Shown here: in pieces, positions 1 to 7,605 of the stretch
Layout of the letters: each line of letters starts with the position of its first letter
How positions within the stretch are numbered: position 1 is the first letter of the stretch
Assembly: GCA_946482635.1 (NCBI GenBank)
Contig: CAMLSG010000142.1
Location: 1-14,131 of the forward strand
Length of the DNA stretch: 14,131 bases
DNA from: an uncultured Duganella sp.
Lineage (GTDB): Bacteria > Pseudomonadota > Gammaproteobacteria > Burkholderiales > Burkholderiaceae
Direction of reading: 5' to 3'
Program-made: the position numbers and the translations under genes
The notes under the pieces: model-generated
Database searches by the model: none
The model's input: only the letters and a program-made list of their open reading frames with translations
What the model was told of the DNA's origin: nothing

Positions 1-353
1 ATCACGCCGTCGATGGAAAATCGTTCGCACTGCTGGCCGGTGGCCTTGAAACTGAGCGCGTCCTCGTCCCAGTGGCGCACCTTGTCGGCTTCCGGCTCGG
101 GGATATAGGTGTTGCAGCCGAAATGCGCCTGCAGCGCAGCATTGCCGCCGCAGTGGTCGGAATGCAGGTGCGTCGTGTACAGGCGGTCCAGGCGGCGGCC
201 GTGCAAGGCATGCCGCACCAGGTCGAGCGTCTGCTGTTTGTGCGCGACATAGCCGCTGTCGATCATGGCAGCGTCGTGGCGGCCCAACAGCAGGACATTA
301 TTGGACGAGAGCCAGCCGCGTTCGAAAACGTGGATGGATGGGTGTAGCTTCAT
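1..353 (-). CDS. MBL-fold metallo-hydrolase, N-terminal part (3' end outside window)
   Basis: This is the first ~117 residues of a metallo-beta-lactamase-fold hydrolase. It starts at the ATG whose complement lies at 351-353 and reads leftward off the window. The metal-binding motif THLHSDHCGG is at about residues 61-70 (His62, His64, Asp66, His67), preceded by the typical strand ending in MIDSGY at about 30-35. The family uses a mono- or dinuclear metal centre to hydrolyse esters, thioesters or lactams, and the substrate cannot be told from this fragment. No signal peptide is visible, so it is probably cytoplasmic. It lies four bases after the stop of the DUF1289 gene on the same strand, so the two are probably co-transcribed. 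The fold is certain from the motif; the subfamily is not. Confidence 0.85.
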   Translation of the reverse strand, partial: MKLHPSIHVFERGWLSSNNVLLLGRHDAAMIDSGYVAHKQQTLDLVRHALHGRRLDRLYTTHLHSDHCGGNAALQAHFGCNTYIPEPEADKVRHWDEDALSFKATGQQCERFSIDGV

Positions 354-357
354 TGCG

Positions 358-582
358 TCAGTCAAAGTCGATCAGTTGCTCACGGCGGCGCAGCTCAGCC
401 CACACGGCGCGCTTGTATGCGTCGTCGGCACGCGACCAGGCGACGATTTCGTCGATGGTGCGCAGGCAACCTTCGCAAAAACCAGTGTCCTGGTTCATCT
501 TGCACAGGCTGATGCAGGGTGATGGCACGGGCGTGGCCAGTTCCGGCGCGCCTGGCGGCAGTTCAGTACTCATGGCCGACAT
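358..582 (-). CDS. DUF1289 domain protein
   Basis: A 74-residue protein with the DUF1289 signature. The core PSPCISLCKMN, then GFCEGCLRT, ending in AVWAELRRR spans residues 20-68 and holds four cysteines in two pairs (C23/C27 and C36/C39), which suggests a small metal-binding fold. The family is widespread in proteobacteria and has no established biochemical role. Two in-frame ATGs are possible, at 582 and 573; neither has a strong Shine-Dalgarno, and the longer form is given. The much longer open frame upstream runs antisense through the esterase gene and is not used. It is the first gene of a probable two-gene unit with the metallo-hydrolase downstream. Confidence 0.8.
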   Translation of the reverse strand: MSAMSTELPPGAPELATPVPSPCISLCKMNQDTGFCEGCLRTIDEIVAWSRADDAYKRAVWAELRRREQLIDFD

Positions 583-618
583 TTTACCGCAGTGCGGCAA
601 AAGTGCCCGGAATGGCCC

Positions 619-624
619 TATACT
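619..624 (+). promoter_or_regulatory. candidate -10 element for the esterase gene
   Basis: TATACT lies in the divergent gap between the DUF1289 gene and the esterase, about 67 bases before the esterase ATG. There is no good -35 hexamer 16-18 bases upstream, so this is only a candidate. Confidence 0.25.
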
Positions 625-690
625 GATGGGGCACCAGAACAAAAAGGAGTGGCGAGGAGACAACCTGACCAACCAGCCTCCGAGGTGCTT

Positions 691-1659
691 ATGAAGCTCG
701 ATCGCCATTGGTTTTCCCGCGCGCTGGGCCAGCTCGCGCGCCACCGCCTGGGCCGGCCCGTCCCCGGCCAGCCGCAATTCATCGGCGGCGATTTCCATTG
801 CCGCGCCGGCAACCGCAGTTACAAGCTGTACGTACCATCCTGTTACGAAGGCCAGCCCATGCCGTTGCTGGTGATGCTGCACGGCTGCCTGCAGGATCCC
901 GACGATTTCGCCGCCGGCACGCAAATGAATGCGGTGGCCGAGGAGCGCGGCTGCCTGGTGCTCTATCCGGCGCAAACGCCGGACGCCAACCACACCCGAT
1001 GTTGGAACTGGTTCAGTGCCCTCGACCAGGAGCGCGGCCAGGGCGAACCCGCCATCATCGCCGCCATGACACGCGACGTCATGGCGCGCTATCCGGTACT
1101 GCAAAGCGAGGTTTACATCGCCGGCCTGTCGGCTGGCGGCGCCATGGCGGTCATCGCCGGCACCCTGTACCCGGACCTGTTTGCCGCCGTCGGCGTGCAT
1201 TCCGGCTTGCCCTTTGCCGCGGCGCGCGACCTGCCATCGGCCTTGCTGGCCATGCGGCGCGGCGCCGCCCGCGCGCAGGCAGCCCTAACGGCAGGCCAGC
1301 CGGTGATCGTGTTCCACGGGGACCAGGACCGCACCGTGCACCCGGCGAACGGCGAGGAAGTGCTGGCGCAGGGCTTGCGCAGCCATCCGCTGGGCGAGCA
1401 GGCCAGTCCGGCCACGCTGGCGGGCCAGGTACCCGACGGCCACGCCTTCACGCTGAAGGCGCACTGGCTGGAAGACGGCTCGCCTCTCGGAGAACACTGG
1501 GTGATCCACGGGGCCGGCCATGCCTGGTCCGGCGGCAGCGCGGAAGGCAGCTACACCGACCCGCGCGGGCCGGATGCCAGCCGGGAGATGATGCGCTTCT
1601 TCAGCGCCGCGAAAAGTGCAGTTTCATCGCCAGCACGCACAGGGCCAGCACCAGGGTGA
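691..1659 (+). CDS. PHB depolymerase-family esterase (type 1 catalytic order), cytoplasmic
   Basis: A 322-residue alpha/beta-hydrolase of the PHB depolymerase/feruloyl esterase family. Motifs appear in type-1 order: oxyanion segment MLHGCLQD (62-69), nucleophile elbow GLSAGG with Ser147, acid residue in FHGDQDRTV (Asp213), and catalytic His277 in GAGHAWSGG. Such enzymes hydrolyse short-chain polyhydroxyalkanoates or aryl esters. There is no signal peptide and no C-terminal substrate-binding domain, so a soluble intracellular esterase acting on oligomers or small esters is likelier than an extracellular depolymerase. The ATG at 691 is chosen because GAGG sits six bases before it (682-685) and the domain starts soon after. 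GTG codons at 649 and 685 are in-frame alternatives. The last 59 bases overlap the convergent SemiSWEET gene. The catalytic family is secure; the substrate is not. Confidence 0.85.
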   Translation: MKLDRHWFSRALGQLARHRLGRPVPGQPQFIGGDFHCRAGNRSYKLYVPSCYEGQPMPLLVMLHGCLQDPDDFAAGTQMNAVAEERGCLVLYPAQTPDANHTRCWNWFSALDQERGQGEPAIIAAMTRDVMARYPVLQSEVYIAGLSAGGAMAVIAGTLYPDLFAAVGVHSGLPFAAARDLPSALLAMRRGAARAQAALTAGQPVIVFHGDQDRTVHPANGEEVLAQGLRSHPLGEQASPATLAGQVPDGHAFTLKAHWLEDGSPLGEHWVIHGAGHAWSGGSAEGSYTDPRGPDASREMMRFFSAAKSAVSSPARTGPAPG

Positions 1660-1864
1660 TGCCGTTGGCGATAATCACTGGCCAGGCATTGGTCTGCAGG
1701 CCATAAATCAGCCAGAGCAGCACGCCGAAGCTGAAGATCAGGTACATGCCGGTGGAAATGCCGTCGGCATGACGCTGGCGCCAGACCAGCAGGACTTGGG
1801 GTACAAAAGCGAAAGTGGTGCAGAAGGCGGCGATAAAGCCGAGCAGGTCAGGTTGAAGCAACAT
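1601..1864 (-). CDS. SemiSWEET-type sugar transporter (PQ-loop/MtN3 family)
   Basis: An 87-residue, very hydrophobic protein with three membrane segments (roughly residues 6-25, 38-56 and 62-82). FVPQVLLVWRQR at about 20-31 carries the PQ motif, followed by the typical DGIST turn. SemiSWEETs are bacterial half-size relatives of eukaryotic SWEETs; they dimerise in the inner membrane and pass sugars down a gradient. Length and topology match the family. The start overlaps the 3' end of the CWC gene by 17 bases, which suggests translational coupling, in keeping with the lack of a clear Shine-Dalgarno. Its own 3' end overlaps the convergent esterase gene. The transported sugar cannot be inferred. 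Confidence 0.8.
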   Translation of the reverse strand: MLLQPDLLGFIAAFCTTFAFVPQVLLVWRQRHADGISTGMYLIFSFGVLLWLIYGLQTNAWPVIIANGITLVLALCVLAMKLHFSRR

Positions 1865-2072
1865 CAGGTCGGGTTTCCAGGGAGGCGATATGGGCACGCA
1901 GGCATGCCGGACACCAGCAGCCGACCGCGTCGGCCCCGGGAACGGGAATGGCCGGCGGCAGGAAAGTGCACCAGCACGGCGTCTCGCCCGGCGCCCCGGT
2001 CGGCTTCTGCCCGGCTGGCGCATCGGCCATGGCGCAGTGGAACTCGACGCCGCAACGCTCACAGGTGCTCAT
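1848..2072 (-). CDS. cysteine-rich CWC family protein
   Basis: A 74-residue protein with the layout of the Cys-rich CWC family: CERCGVEFHC at residues 4-13, a CWC triplet in the middle, then CWCPACL near residue 53. The paired cysteines suggest zinc or another metal, but the family has no established function. Pro-rich stretches lie between the cysteine pairs. The ATG at 2072 sits directly before the first Cys pair, as usual for the family. The gene is divergent from argB and ends inside the start of the SemiSWEET gene, so the two are probably one transcript. Confidence 0.75.
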   Translation of the reverse strand: MSTCERCGVEFHCAMADAPAGQKPTGAPGETPCWCTFLPPAIPVPGADAVGCWCPACLRAHIASLETRPDVAST

Positions 2073-2147
2073 ATCATCAATGCAATCATGCGTAAGGGAG
2101 AAGGCCAGACTAGCGGATCAAACCGTAAATTACAACTCGATTGGCCC

Positions 2148-2153
2148 TATAAT
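2148..2153 (+). promoter_or_regulatory. candidate sigma70 -10 element for argB
   Basis: A consensus TATAAT stands 42 bases before the argB ATG in the divergent gap (2073-2195). No convincing -35 hexamer lies 16-18 bases upstream; GTAAAT at 2125-2130 is the nearest candidate. Position and a perfect -10 make it the likeliest argB promoter. Confidence 0.4.
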
Positions 2154-2195
2154 GCGCACCATTGACCTTAAATCTAATTTTCTGGAACCCCCGCC

Positions 2196-3119
2196 ATGAC
2201 CAACCTGCCTGCCCGCGACCCGGATATGTCCACTGACCTGAGCGGCGTTACGCCCCAAGTCAAGGCTCAGATCCTGGCCGAGGCGCTGCCGTACATCCGC
2301 AATTACCACGGCAAAACCATCGTTATCAAATACGGTGGCAATGCCATGACCGAAGAGCGCCTGAAGCACGGCTTCGCGCGCGACCTGATCCTGCTGAAAC
2401 TGGTGGGCATGAATCCGGTGGTGGTGCACGGCGGCGGTCCGCAGATCGACAATGCGCTGAAGAAGATCGGCAAGCAGGGCACTTTCGTGCAGGGCATGCG
2501 TATCACCGACGAAGAAACCATGGAAGTAGTGGAGTGGGTGCTGGGCGGTGAAGTGCAGCAGGACATCGTCATGCTGATCAACCACTACGGCGGCCAGGCA
2601 GTGGGCCTGACCGGCAAGGACGGTGGCCTGATCCGCGCCCGCAAGATGGCCATGCCGGACAAGGAAAAACCGGGCGAATTCCTGGACATCGGCTTCGTCG
2701 GCGAGATCGAGGCGATCAACCCGGCCGTGGTGAAAGCCCTGCAGGATGATGCCTTTATTCCAATTATTTCGCCGATCGGCTTCGGTAAAGATGGCCAGGC
2801 TTACAACATCAACGCTGACGTTGTCGCCGGCAAGATCGCCGAAATCCTGAAGGCTGAAAAGCTGATCATGATGACCAACATCGCCGGCGTGCAGGACAAG
2901 AACGGCAACCTGGTGACCGACCTGTCGGCGCGCGAAATCGACGAAATGTTCGCAGACGGTACGATTTCGGGCGGCATGCTGCCGAAAATCTCTTCCGCAC
3001 TGGACGCCGCCAAGTCCGGCGTGAACACCGTGCACATCATCGACGGGCGAATTGAACACAGCCTGCTGCTGGAAGTCTTGACCGAACAGGCTTTTGGCAC
3101 TATGATCCGGTCTCACTAA
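2196..3119 (+). CDS. argB: N-acetylglutamate kinase
   Basis: A 307-residue amino-acid kinase that phosphorylates N-acetylglutamate, the second step of arginine synthesis through acetylated intermediates, in the cytosol. Seen directly: the glycine-rich nucleotide segment VIKYGGNAM (about 43-51), [11 protein letters not shown] (about 85-95) contacting substrate and [11 protein letters not shown] near residue 138, the YNINAD segment near residue 205, and the C-terminal GGMLPK motif. Length fits the long N-terminal version with a kinase-preceding helix (residues ~17-37), the arrangement of arginine-inhibited hexameric enzymes, so feedback inhibition is likely. The ATG at 2196 follows a weak GGAA; an ATG at 2226 is an alternative. 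A tRNA gene follows 39 bases downstream; no other arg gene is in the window. Confidence 0.96.
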   Translation: MTNLPARDPDMSTDLSGVTPQVKAQILAEALPYIRNYHGKTIVIKYGGNAMTEERLKHGFARDLILLKLVGMNPVVVHGGGPQIDNALKKIGKQGTFVQGMRITDEETMEVVEWVLGGEVQQDIVMLINHYGGQAVGLTGKDGGLIRARKMAMPDKEKPGEFLDIGFVGEIEAINPAVVKALQDDAFIPIISPIGFGKDGQAYNINADVVAGKIAEILKAEKLIMMTNIAGVQDKNGNLVTDLSAREIDEMFADGTISGGMLPKISSALDAAKSGVNTVHIIDGRIEHSLLLEVLTEQAFGTMIRSH

Positions 3120-3126
3120 AATTTTT

Positions 3127-3146
3127 GGCGGCTTTCAACAGCCGTC
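3127..3146 (+). other. stem-loop between argB and tRNA-Thr
   Basis: GGCGGCT (3127-3133) pairs with AGCCGTC (3140-3146) with one G-U pair and a six-base loop. It begins eight bases after the argB stop and 13 bases before the tRNA. No T-run follows on either strand, so it is not a typical intrinsic terminator. An RNA 3'-end or processing structure is possible. Confidence 0.3.
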
Positions 3147-3158
3147 GAAAACGTGAAT

Positions 3159-3233
<75 letters not shown>

Positions 3234-3239
3234 TTCTCC

Positions 3240-4136
3240 TTAGTAGATTCGCTCTACTTTCACGCCACGCTGGCGCAGCAGTTCCGCAACATTCCCCGAT
3301 CCGACCAGATGCAGAGTGCCGATAGCGGCAAAGCTGTGCTGTTCTTTTTTCATCATTTCCACGATGCCGTCGGCCAGCACGGGATTGCGCTCTTCCAGCA
3401 ACACCTTTTTCATGAATTTGCCGGAGAAGGTCTTGTCCTCCTCCACTTCGCGCGCCAGGGCCTCGAATTTGACGGCATCGGCGGAAGCCCAAGCGTCGAC
3501 CAGGTCGCGCGGCTGCACGCCCTGCTTGCTGTCTTCGAAGGTATCCAGGCTGTCCTCCAGGAAGCGCGCCTGTTCCTGCGGCGTCAGGCGCCCGAACAGC
3601 GCCGCCTGGCCGCCGACCGATTCCAGTTCCACCACTCGCTGGTTGCGGCCATGCGCGGTGCGCGCCAGCTGTAGGTCGACGCCCAGCTCCGGACGGTAGC
3701 CCAGGGCGCGGTATTCGCCGATAGTGATCATCATCACGATCAGCCACGGTTTCATCGACGCCACCATTTCCGGCGCGATGCCGTGTTTCTTCAACATGCT
3801 TTCCAGGCGTGGCCGGTATTCGGGGCGGATCTCGGCCATGGCACTGCCGGTACCTGGCGCATACAGGCCGTACTCACGCATTATCGCCATCGACTTGGCC
3901 GGGTCGGCGGCGGGATCGACTTCCAGCGCCACCGCCGTGGCGCGTTCCATGGCCTGCGTGACGCGCGGTTCGAGCGGGTAGAAGTCGGGCAGGCCAACGT
4001 GGATGGTGCCGAACAGCCACGACGTATGGCCCGCGTATTCCAGCTTGTAGAGCGCGCCGCGCGCCGGCGGGGCGGCAGTGGCCGAAAAGCTCAATCCAAG
4101 CAGCAGGCAAAACATCACTATAATCGTGCGTCGCAT
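3240..4136 (-). CDS. TraB/GumN family protein, exported
   Basis: A 298-residue protein of the TraB/GumN superfamily. A signal peptide is clear: MRRT, a hydrophobic stretch to about residue 18, then an Ala-rich cleavage region ending near SATAAPP. The two hallmark motifs are present: WLFGTIHVGLPD near residue 40 (GxxH) and IGTLHLVGSGN near residue 275 (GxxHxxG), with conserved acidic segments such as VALEVD between them. TraB-related proteins have been proposed to be metal-dependent proteases, and their bacterial substrates are poorly known. The ATG at 4136 is supported by GGAGAG about five bases upstream and by the signal peptide; the longer open frame upstream is antisense to the HAD gene. 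It is divergent from that gene with only 18 bases between starts. Confidence 0.85.
   Translation of the reverse strand: MRRTIIVMFCLLLGLSFSATAAPPARGALYKLEYAGHTSWLFGTIHVGLPDFYPLEPRVTQAMERATAVALEVDPAADPAKSMAIMREYGLYAPGTGSAMAEIRPEYRPRLESMLKKHGIAPEMVASMKPWLIVMMITIGEYRALGYRPELGVDLQLARTAHGRNQRVVELESVGGQAALFGRLTPQEQARFLEDSLDTFEDSKQGVQPRDLVDAWASADAVKFEALAREVEEDKTFSGKFMKKVLLEERNPVLADGIVEMMKKEQHSFAAIGTLHLVGSGNVAELLRQRGVKVERIY
4119..4124 (+). promoter_or_regulatory. candidate -10 element for the HAD gene, inside the TraB-type coding region
   Basis: A consensus TATAAT on the plus strand lies 31 bases before the GTG start of the HAD gene and within the first codons of the divergent TraB-type gene. No clear -35 hexamer accompanies it. 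Confidence 0.3.
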
Positions 4137-4154
4137 AGTCTCTCCAAGTAGAAC

Positions 4155-4826
4155 GTGAATATTAAACCTTTGGCACCGGTCTGGTTGTTCGACCTGGACA
4201 ACACGCTGCACAATGCATCGCATGCCATCTTCCCCGCCATGGTGGAGAAGATGAACGCGTACATGGCGCGCGTGCTGGGCGAAGGCGACACGCCGGCCAG
4301 CGCCCAGGAAATCAGCGCCACCCGCGCCCTTTACTGGCAGCGCTACGGCGCCACCCTGCTTGGACTGGTGCGCCATCATGGCGTGGATGCGGCCCACTTC
4401 CTGCGCGAGACGCACGACCTGCCGGAAATCGAGTCGATGATCCGCTATGAGCGCGGCCTGGGCCAGTTGCTGCGCCGCCTGCCCGGCCGCAAGATCCTGC
4501 TGACCAATGCGCCGCGCGATTACGCGCGCAAGGTGGTCGGGCATATGGGCATCGGCCGGCATTTCAGCGACCAGATCACCATCGAATCAATGCACGTGCA
4601 TCGCCAGTTGCGTCCCAAGCCATCGCGCGTCATGCTGCGGCGGCTGATGCGCCGGAAGGGCTTGAACCCGCGCCGGTGTATCCTTGTCGAAGACACGCTG
4701 GATAACCTGCGTTCGGCGCATGCGCTGGGCATGCGCACCGTGTGGGTGACGCAATACCTGCTGAAACCGGGGAAAAAACCGGCGTGGCTTGATGTCAAAG
4801 TAAAATCTGTCAGAAACTTAAAATAA
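4155..4826 (+). CDS. HAD-family hydrolase, pyrimidine 5'-nucleotidase type
   Basis: A 223-residue HAD-superfamily phosphatase. Motif I FDLDNTL gives the nucleophile Asp13 and acid/base Asp15. Motif II is ILLTNAP near residue 117, motif III Lys is in RPKPSR near residue 155, and motif IV is LVEDTLDN near residue 177. The helical cap at about 20-95 and overall spacing match the pyrimidine 5'-nucleotidase subfamily, which dephosphorylates pyrimidine nucleoside monophosphates. The start is a GTG at 4155, chosen because translation enters the motif-I strand almost at once and no ATG lies nearby. The stop is 14 bases before slmA, so the two are probably co-transcribed. The HAD assignment is certain; nucleotidase specificity is by family resemblance. 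Confidence 0.88.
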   Translation: MNIKPLAPVWLFDLDNTLHNASHAIFPAMVEKMNAYMARVLGEGDTPASAQEISATRALYWQRYGATLLGLVRHHGVDAAHFLRETHDLPEIESMIRYERGLGQLLRRLPGRKILLTNAPRDYARKVVGHMGIGRHFSDQITIESMHVHRQLRPKPSRVMLRRLMRRKGLNPRRCILVEDTLDNLRSAHALGMRTVWVTQYLLKPGKKPAWLDVKVKSVRNLK

Positions 4827-4840
4827 CTGGTCCAAAACCT

Positions 4841-5416
4841 ATGGCAAGTACACAGCCCGGACAGCGCAAGCTGCAAATCCTCCAGGCACTGGCTGAAATG
4901 CTGGAGCATCCAAAAGGAGAAAAGATCACCACTGCTGCGCTGGCGCGCAAGCTGGATGTATCCGAGGCGGCTTTGTACCGCCACTTCGCCAGCAAGGCCC
5001 AGATGTTCGAGGGCCTGATCGAATTCATCGAGTCCACCGTGTTCGGCCTGATCAACCAGATCGCCGACAAGCAGGCGGACGGCCTGGCCCAGGCGCGCGA
5101 CATCCTGGGCATGCTGCTGAATTTCGCCAGCAGCAACCCTGGAATGACCAGGGTGCTGATCGGCGACGCGCTGGTCAACGAAGACGAGCGCCTGCAGCAG
5201 CGCATGAACCAGTTCTACGACCGCGTGGAACTGGCACTGAAACAGGCGCTGCGTGCTGCAGCGGCCGAAGGCCAGGCCCATGAGGCTGACGTCACTGCCC
5301 GCGCCGGGCTGCTGGTCAGCTTTGTGCTGGGCCGTTGGCACCGATACGCCAAGAGCGGCTTCAAGTCGAATCCATCGCATGACGCCGCCGTACAGATTGC
5401 ATTGCTGCTGAATTGA
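4841..5416 (+). CDS. slmA: nucleoid occlusion factor SlmA
   Basis: A 191-residue TetR-type DNA-binding protein strongly resembling SlmA, which binds palindromic sites across the chromosome and blocks FtsZ ring assembly over the nucleoid. The N-terminal helix reads RKLQILQALAEMLE; the helix-turn-helix spans roughly residues 28-58 (ITTAALARKLDVSEAALYRH), followed by SKAQMFEGLIEFIE as in the family. The C-terminal half holds NPGMTRVLIGDALV, also characteristic. Length is close to the enterobacterial protein (198). There is no strong ribosome-binding site at the ATG. The stop overlaps the start of the pabB-pabC gene in TTGA, so the two are translationally linked. A generic TetR regulator is a much less likely alternative. 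Confidence 0.9.
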   Translation: MASTQPGQRKLQILQALAEMLEHPKGEKITTAALARKLDVSEAALYRHFASKAQMFEGLIEFIESTVFGLINQIADKQADGLAQARDILGMLLNFASSNPGMTRVLIGDALVNEDERLQQRMNQFYDRVELALKQALRAAAAEGQAHEADVTARAGLLVSFVLGRWHRYAKSGFKSNPSHDAAVQIALLLN

Positions 5417-7230
5417 ACTGCTTTACCTTTGCTTTGCTGGACGACGCTAGCGTCGATCCAGCCACCGGCGCTGGCCGCTTATCCCGCCTCTACACCGGAC
5501 ATCGCGCTACCCTCGCCTGCGGCGACTTCTCCGGCTGGCCGGGCGTGCTGGCCGGCATGGAGCAGGCGCTCGCACGCGGCTTGCACGCGGTGCCGGTGCT
5601 CAGCTACGAGTTGGGACACCATATCGTGGGCGTCGAGCCGCGCGCTGCCGCACACGACGCGCCGCCATTGGCGCAGGTACTGCTGTTCGAGCGCTGCGAC
5701 GAGCTATCGCAGTCGGAAGTCGCAGACTGGCTCGCAGCCCAGGCCGCAGCCGACACTACACCGGCAGGCGTGGCTGGCATCCGCGCCAATGTGAGCGAAG
5801 CGCAGTTTGTCGACGCCATCCAGCGCATCCGCGATTACATCGCAGCCGGCGACACCTACCAGGTCAACTACACCTACCGCCTGCATTTCGACGCCTTCGG
5901 TTCACTGTTTGCGCTGTACCAGCGCCTGCGCGCCCGCCAGCCGGTGCCTTACGGCGCGCTGATCGGGTTTGACGATGGCCGCGCCGTGCTATCGCTGTCG
6001 CCGGAACTGTTCGTGCGCAAGGAAGGCGGCACGCTGACCGCGCGCCCGATGAAGGGCACCGCGCCCGCTGCCGCCGACGAAGCGGAAAATGCTCGCCGAG
6101 CTGCTGCCCTCGCAGCCGACCCGAAGAACCGCGCTGAAAACCTGATGATCGTCGACCTGCTGCGCAACGATATCGGCCGCGTGGCCGCTACCGGCAGCGT
6201 CGAGGTCCCGAAACTGTTCGAAGTCACGCGCTTCAGCAGCGTGCTGCAAATGACCTCCACCGTGCAGGCCCGCCTGCGCGACGACGCCACGCTGGGAGAG
6301 ATCTTCAACGCACTCTACCCTTGCGGCTCCATCACCGGAGCACCCAAGAAGCGCACCATGGAAATCATCGCCGAGCTGGAACCCGAACCGCGCGGCATCT
6401 ACACCGGCGCCATCGGCTGGTTCGCCCCCGACGGCGATTTCTGCCTGAACGTACCGATCCGCACGCTTACGCTCCATGCGGAGCAAAACGGCATCCGCAA
6501 AGGCGTGATGGGCGTCGGCGCCGGCATCGTCTACGACAGCGAGCCGCATGACGAATTCGCCGAATGCCAGTTGAAGGCCCGCTTCCTGACCGGCCTGTCG
6601 AACGATTTCGAACTGTTCGAAACCATGCATGCCACGCGCGAATCCGGCCCCCGCCATCTGGAGCGCCACCTGCAACGCCTGGCGGCATCGGCGCGCTATT
6701 TCGGCTTTGCCTGGGATGAAGCAGCTGCCCGGGCCTACCTCACGCTGGCTTGCCAGGCCCTGCCAGCCGGCCAGCCGCACCGCCTGCGGCTGGCGATGAA
6801 CAGCGCCGGCGCCTTCGCCGTGCAGACCGGCGCTCTGGCGCCGCTGCAGGAACCGGTTCGCATACTGCTGGCTGACGAAGCCACCGACAGCAGCGACCTG
6901 TTCCTGCGCCATAAATCCACTATCCGCGAACACTACGACGCGGCCTGGAAAGCCGCCGACGCCCAAGGCGCCTTCGACAAGCTGTTCTTCAATGAGCGCG
7001 GGGAGTTGACGGAAGGGGGACGCAGCAATGTTTTCCTCCGCATGGATGGCCTGTGGATAACACCGCCTTTATCCAGCGGCATGCTGCCGGGCGTGATGCG
7101 GGCCGTGATCATCGATGCCTGGGGCGCACAGGAGCGCATCGTCACGCGCGACATGCTGCTCGCCGCGGAGGAAATCGTGGTGTGCAATTCCCTGCGCGGC
7201 GCGATGCGCGCGAGCCTACAGGTCGATTAG
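5413..7230 (+). CDS. pabB: aminodeoxychorismate synthase component I fused to aminodeoxychorismate lyase
   Basis: A 605-residue bifunctional folate-pathway protein. Residues ~1-385 are the chorismate-binding PabB part: PMKGT with catalytic Lys214, NLMIVDLLRNDIGRV, VLQMTSTV, GSITGAPKKRTMEII, then FCLNVPIRTL and a GVGAGIVYDS segment. Residues ~395-605 are a PabC-like PLP-dependent lyase: FETMHATRESGPRHLERHL, the PLP Lys in RHKSTIREHYD (Lys501), and NERGELTEGGRSNVF. Together they convert chorismate plus ammonia to aminodeoxychorismate and then to 4-aminobenzoate and pyruvate; a separate PabA amidotransferase would supply ammonia and is not in this window. The start is a TTG at 5413 overlapping the slmA stop; no Shine-Dalgarno is visible, so reinitiation from slmA is likely. 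The 3' end overlaps the convergent DUF1428 gene by 15 bases. Confidence 0.93.
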   Translation: MNCFTFALLDDASVDPATGAGRLSRLYTGHRATLACGDFSGWPGVLAGMEQALARGLHAVPVLSYELGHHIVGVEPRAAAHDAPPLAQVLLFERCDELSQSEVADWLAAQAAADTTPAGVAGIRANVSEAQFVDAIQRIRDYIAAGDTYQVNYTYRLHFDAFGSLFALYQRLRARQPVPYGALIGFDDGRAVLSLSPELFVRKEGGTLTARPMKGTAPAAADEAENARRAAALAADPKNRAENLMIVDLLRNDIGRVAATGSVEVPKLFEVTRFSSVLQMTSTVQARLRDDATLGEIFNALYPCGSITGAPKKRTMEIIAELEPEPRGIYTGAIGWFAPDGDFCLNVPIRTLTLHAEQNGIRKGVMGVGAGIVYDSEPHDEFAECQLKARFLTGLSNDFELFETMHATRESGPRHLERHLQRLAASARYFGFAWDEAAARAYLTLACQALPAGQPHRLRLAMNSAGAFAVQTGALAPLQEPVRILLADEATDSSDLFLRHKSTIREHYDAAWKAADAQGAFDKLFFNERGELTEGGRSNVFLRMDGLWITPPLSSGMLPGVMRAVIIDAWGAQERIVTRDMLLAAEEIVVCNSLRGAMRASLQVD

Positions 7231-7575
7231 CATTTCGAAGCCGCCATAGATCAACCGTTTGCCGTCAAACGGCATCCTGGCGGGATCCATCATGTCCTTC
7301 ATGCGCGGGTCCGACATGACTTTCTCGTTGCAGGAGTCGCGCACTTCGCGCGATGGATAAATAATCCACGAGAACACAACTACTTCGCCGTCCTCCAGCT
7401 TGACCGCCTGCGGAAAGGAAGTGTGAACGCCCACTTTCACATCGTCGGCGACGGTCTCGCGATACTCGATCGCGCCATATTCGCGCCACACCTTGGCGCA
7501 CTGGCGCGACATCTCCAGGTACGCATCCATGTTCTTGCTGGGAACCGGCACAATGAATCCATCGACATAAGCCAT
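7216..7575 (-). CDS. DUF1428 family protein
   Basis: A 119-residue protein typical of DUF1428, a small ferredoxin-like (dimeric alpha-beta barrel) family of unknown function. Landmarks are MAYVDGFIVPVPSKN at the N-terminus, VWREYGAIEYRE near residue 30, VVFSWIIYPSR near residue 65, and DPRMKDMMDP followed by MPFDGKRLIYGGFE at the C-terminus. The ATG at 7575 has a strong AAGGAG about six bases upstream. It lies 30 bases downstream of the ftrA-like gene on the same strand and is probably its operon partner. The 3' end overlaps the fused pabB gene. Confidence 0.88.
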   Translation of the reverse strand: MAYVDGFIVPVPSKNMDAYLEMSRQCAKVWREYGAIEYRETVADDVKVGVHTSFPQAVKLEDGEVVVFSWIIYPSREVRDSCNEKVMSDPRMKDMMDPARMPFDGKRLIYGGFEMLIDL

Positions 7576-7605
7576 TTGAATCTCCTTGTGAAGTGAGCCC
7601 TCAGC

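Noticed and set aside
1616..2095. Plus-strand open frame across the SemiSWEET and CWC genes (159 codons)
   Set aside because: Antisense to two recognisable families, with Gln/His/Arg-rich shadow composition.
2130..3116. Long open frame antisense to argB (328 codons)
   Set aside because: It is the complement of a certain argB gene; its protein has no recognisable domain and is explained by GC-rich codon use.
3127..3146. Intrinsic terminator after argB
   Set aside because: A seven-pair stem is present, but no T-run follows on either strand; listed only as a stem-loop.
4137..4562. N-terminal extension of the TraB-type gene through the HAD gene
   Set aside because: It would place 142 residues before a clear signal peptide and lies antisense to the HAD motifs; the start at 4136 has a Shine-Dalgarno.
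5989..6966. Long open frame antisense to the pabB-pabC fusion (325 codons)
   Set aside because: No domain seen, no ribosome site, and the opposite strand encodes unmistakable catalytic motifs.
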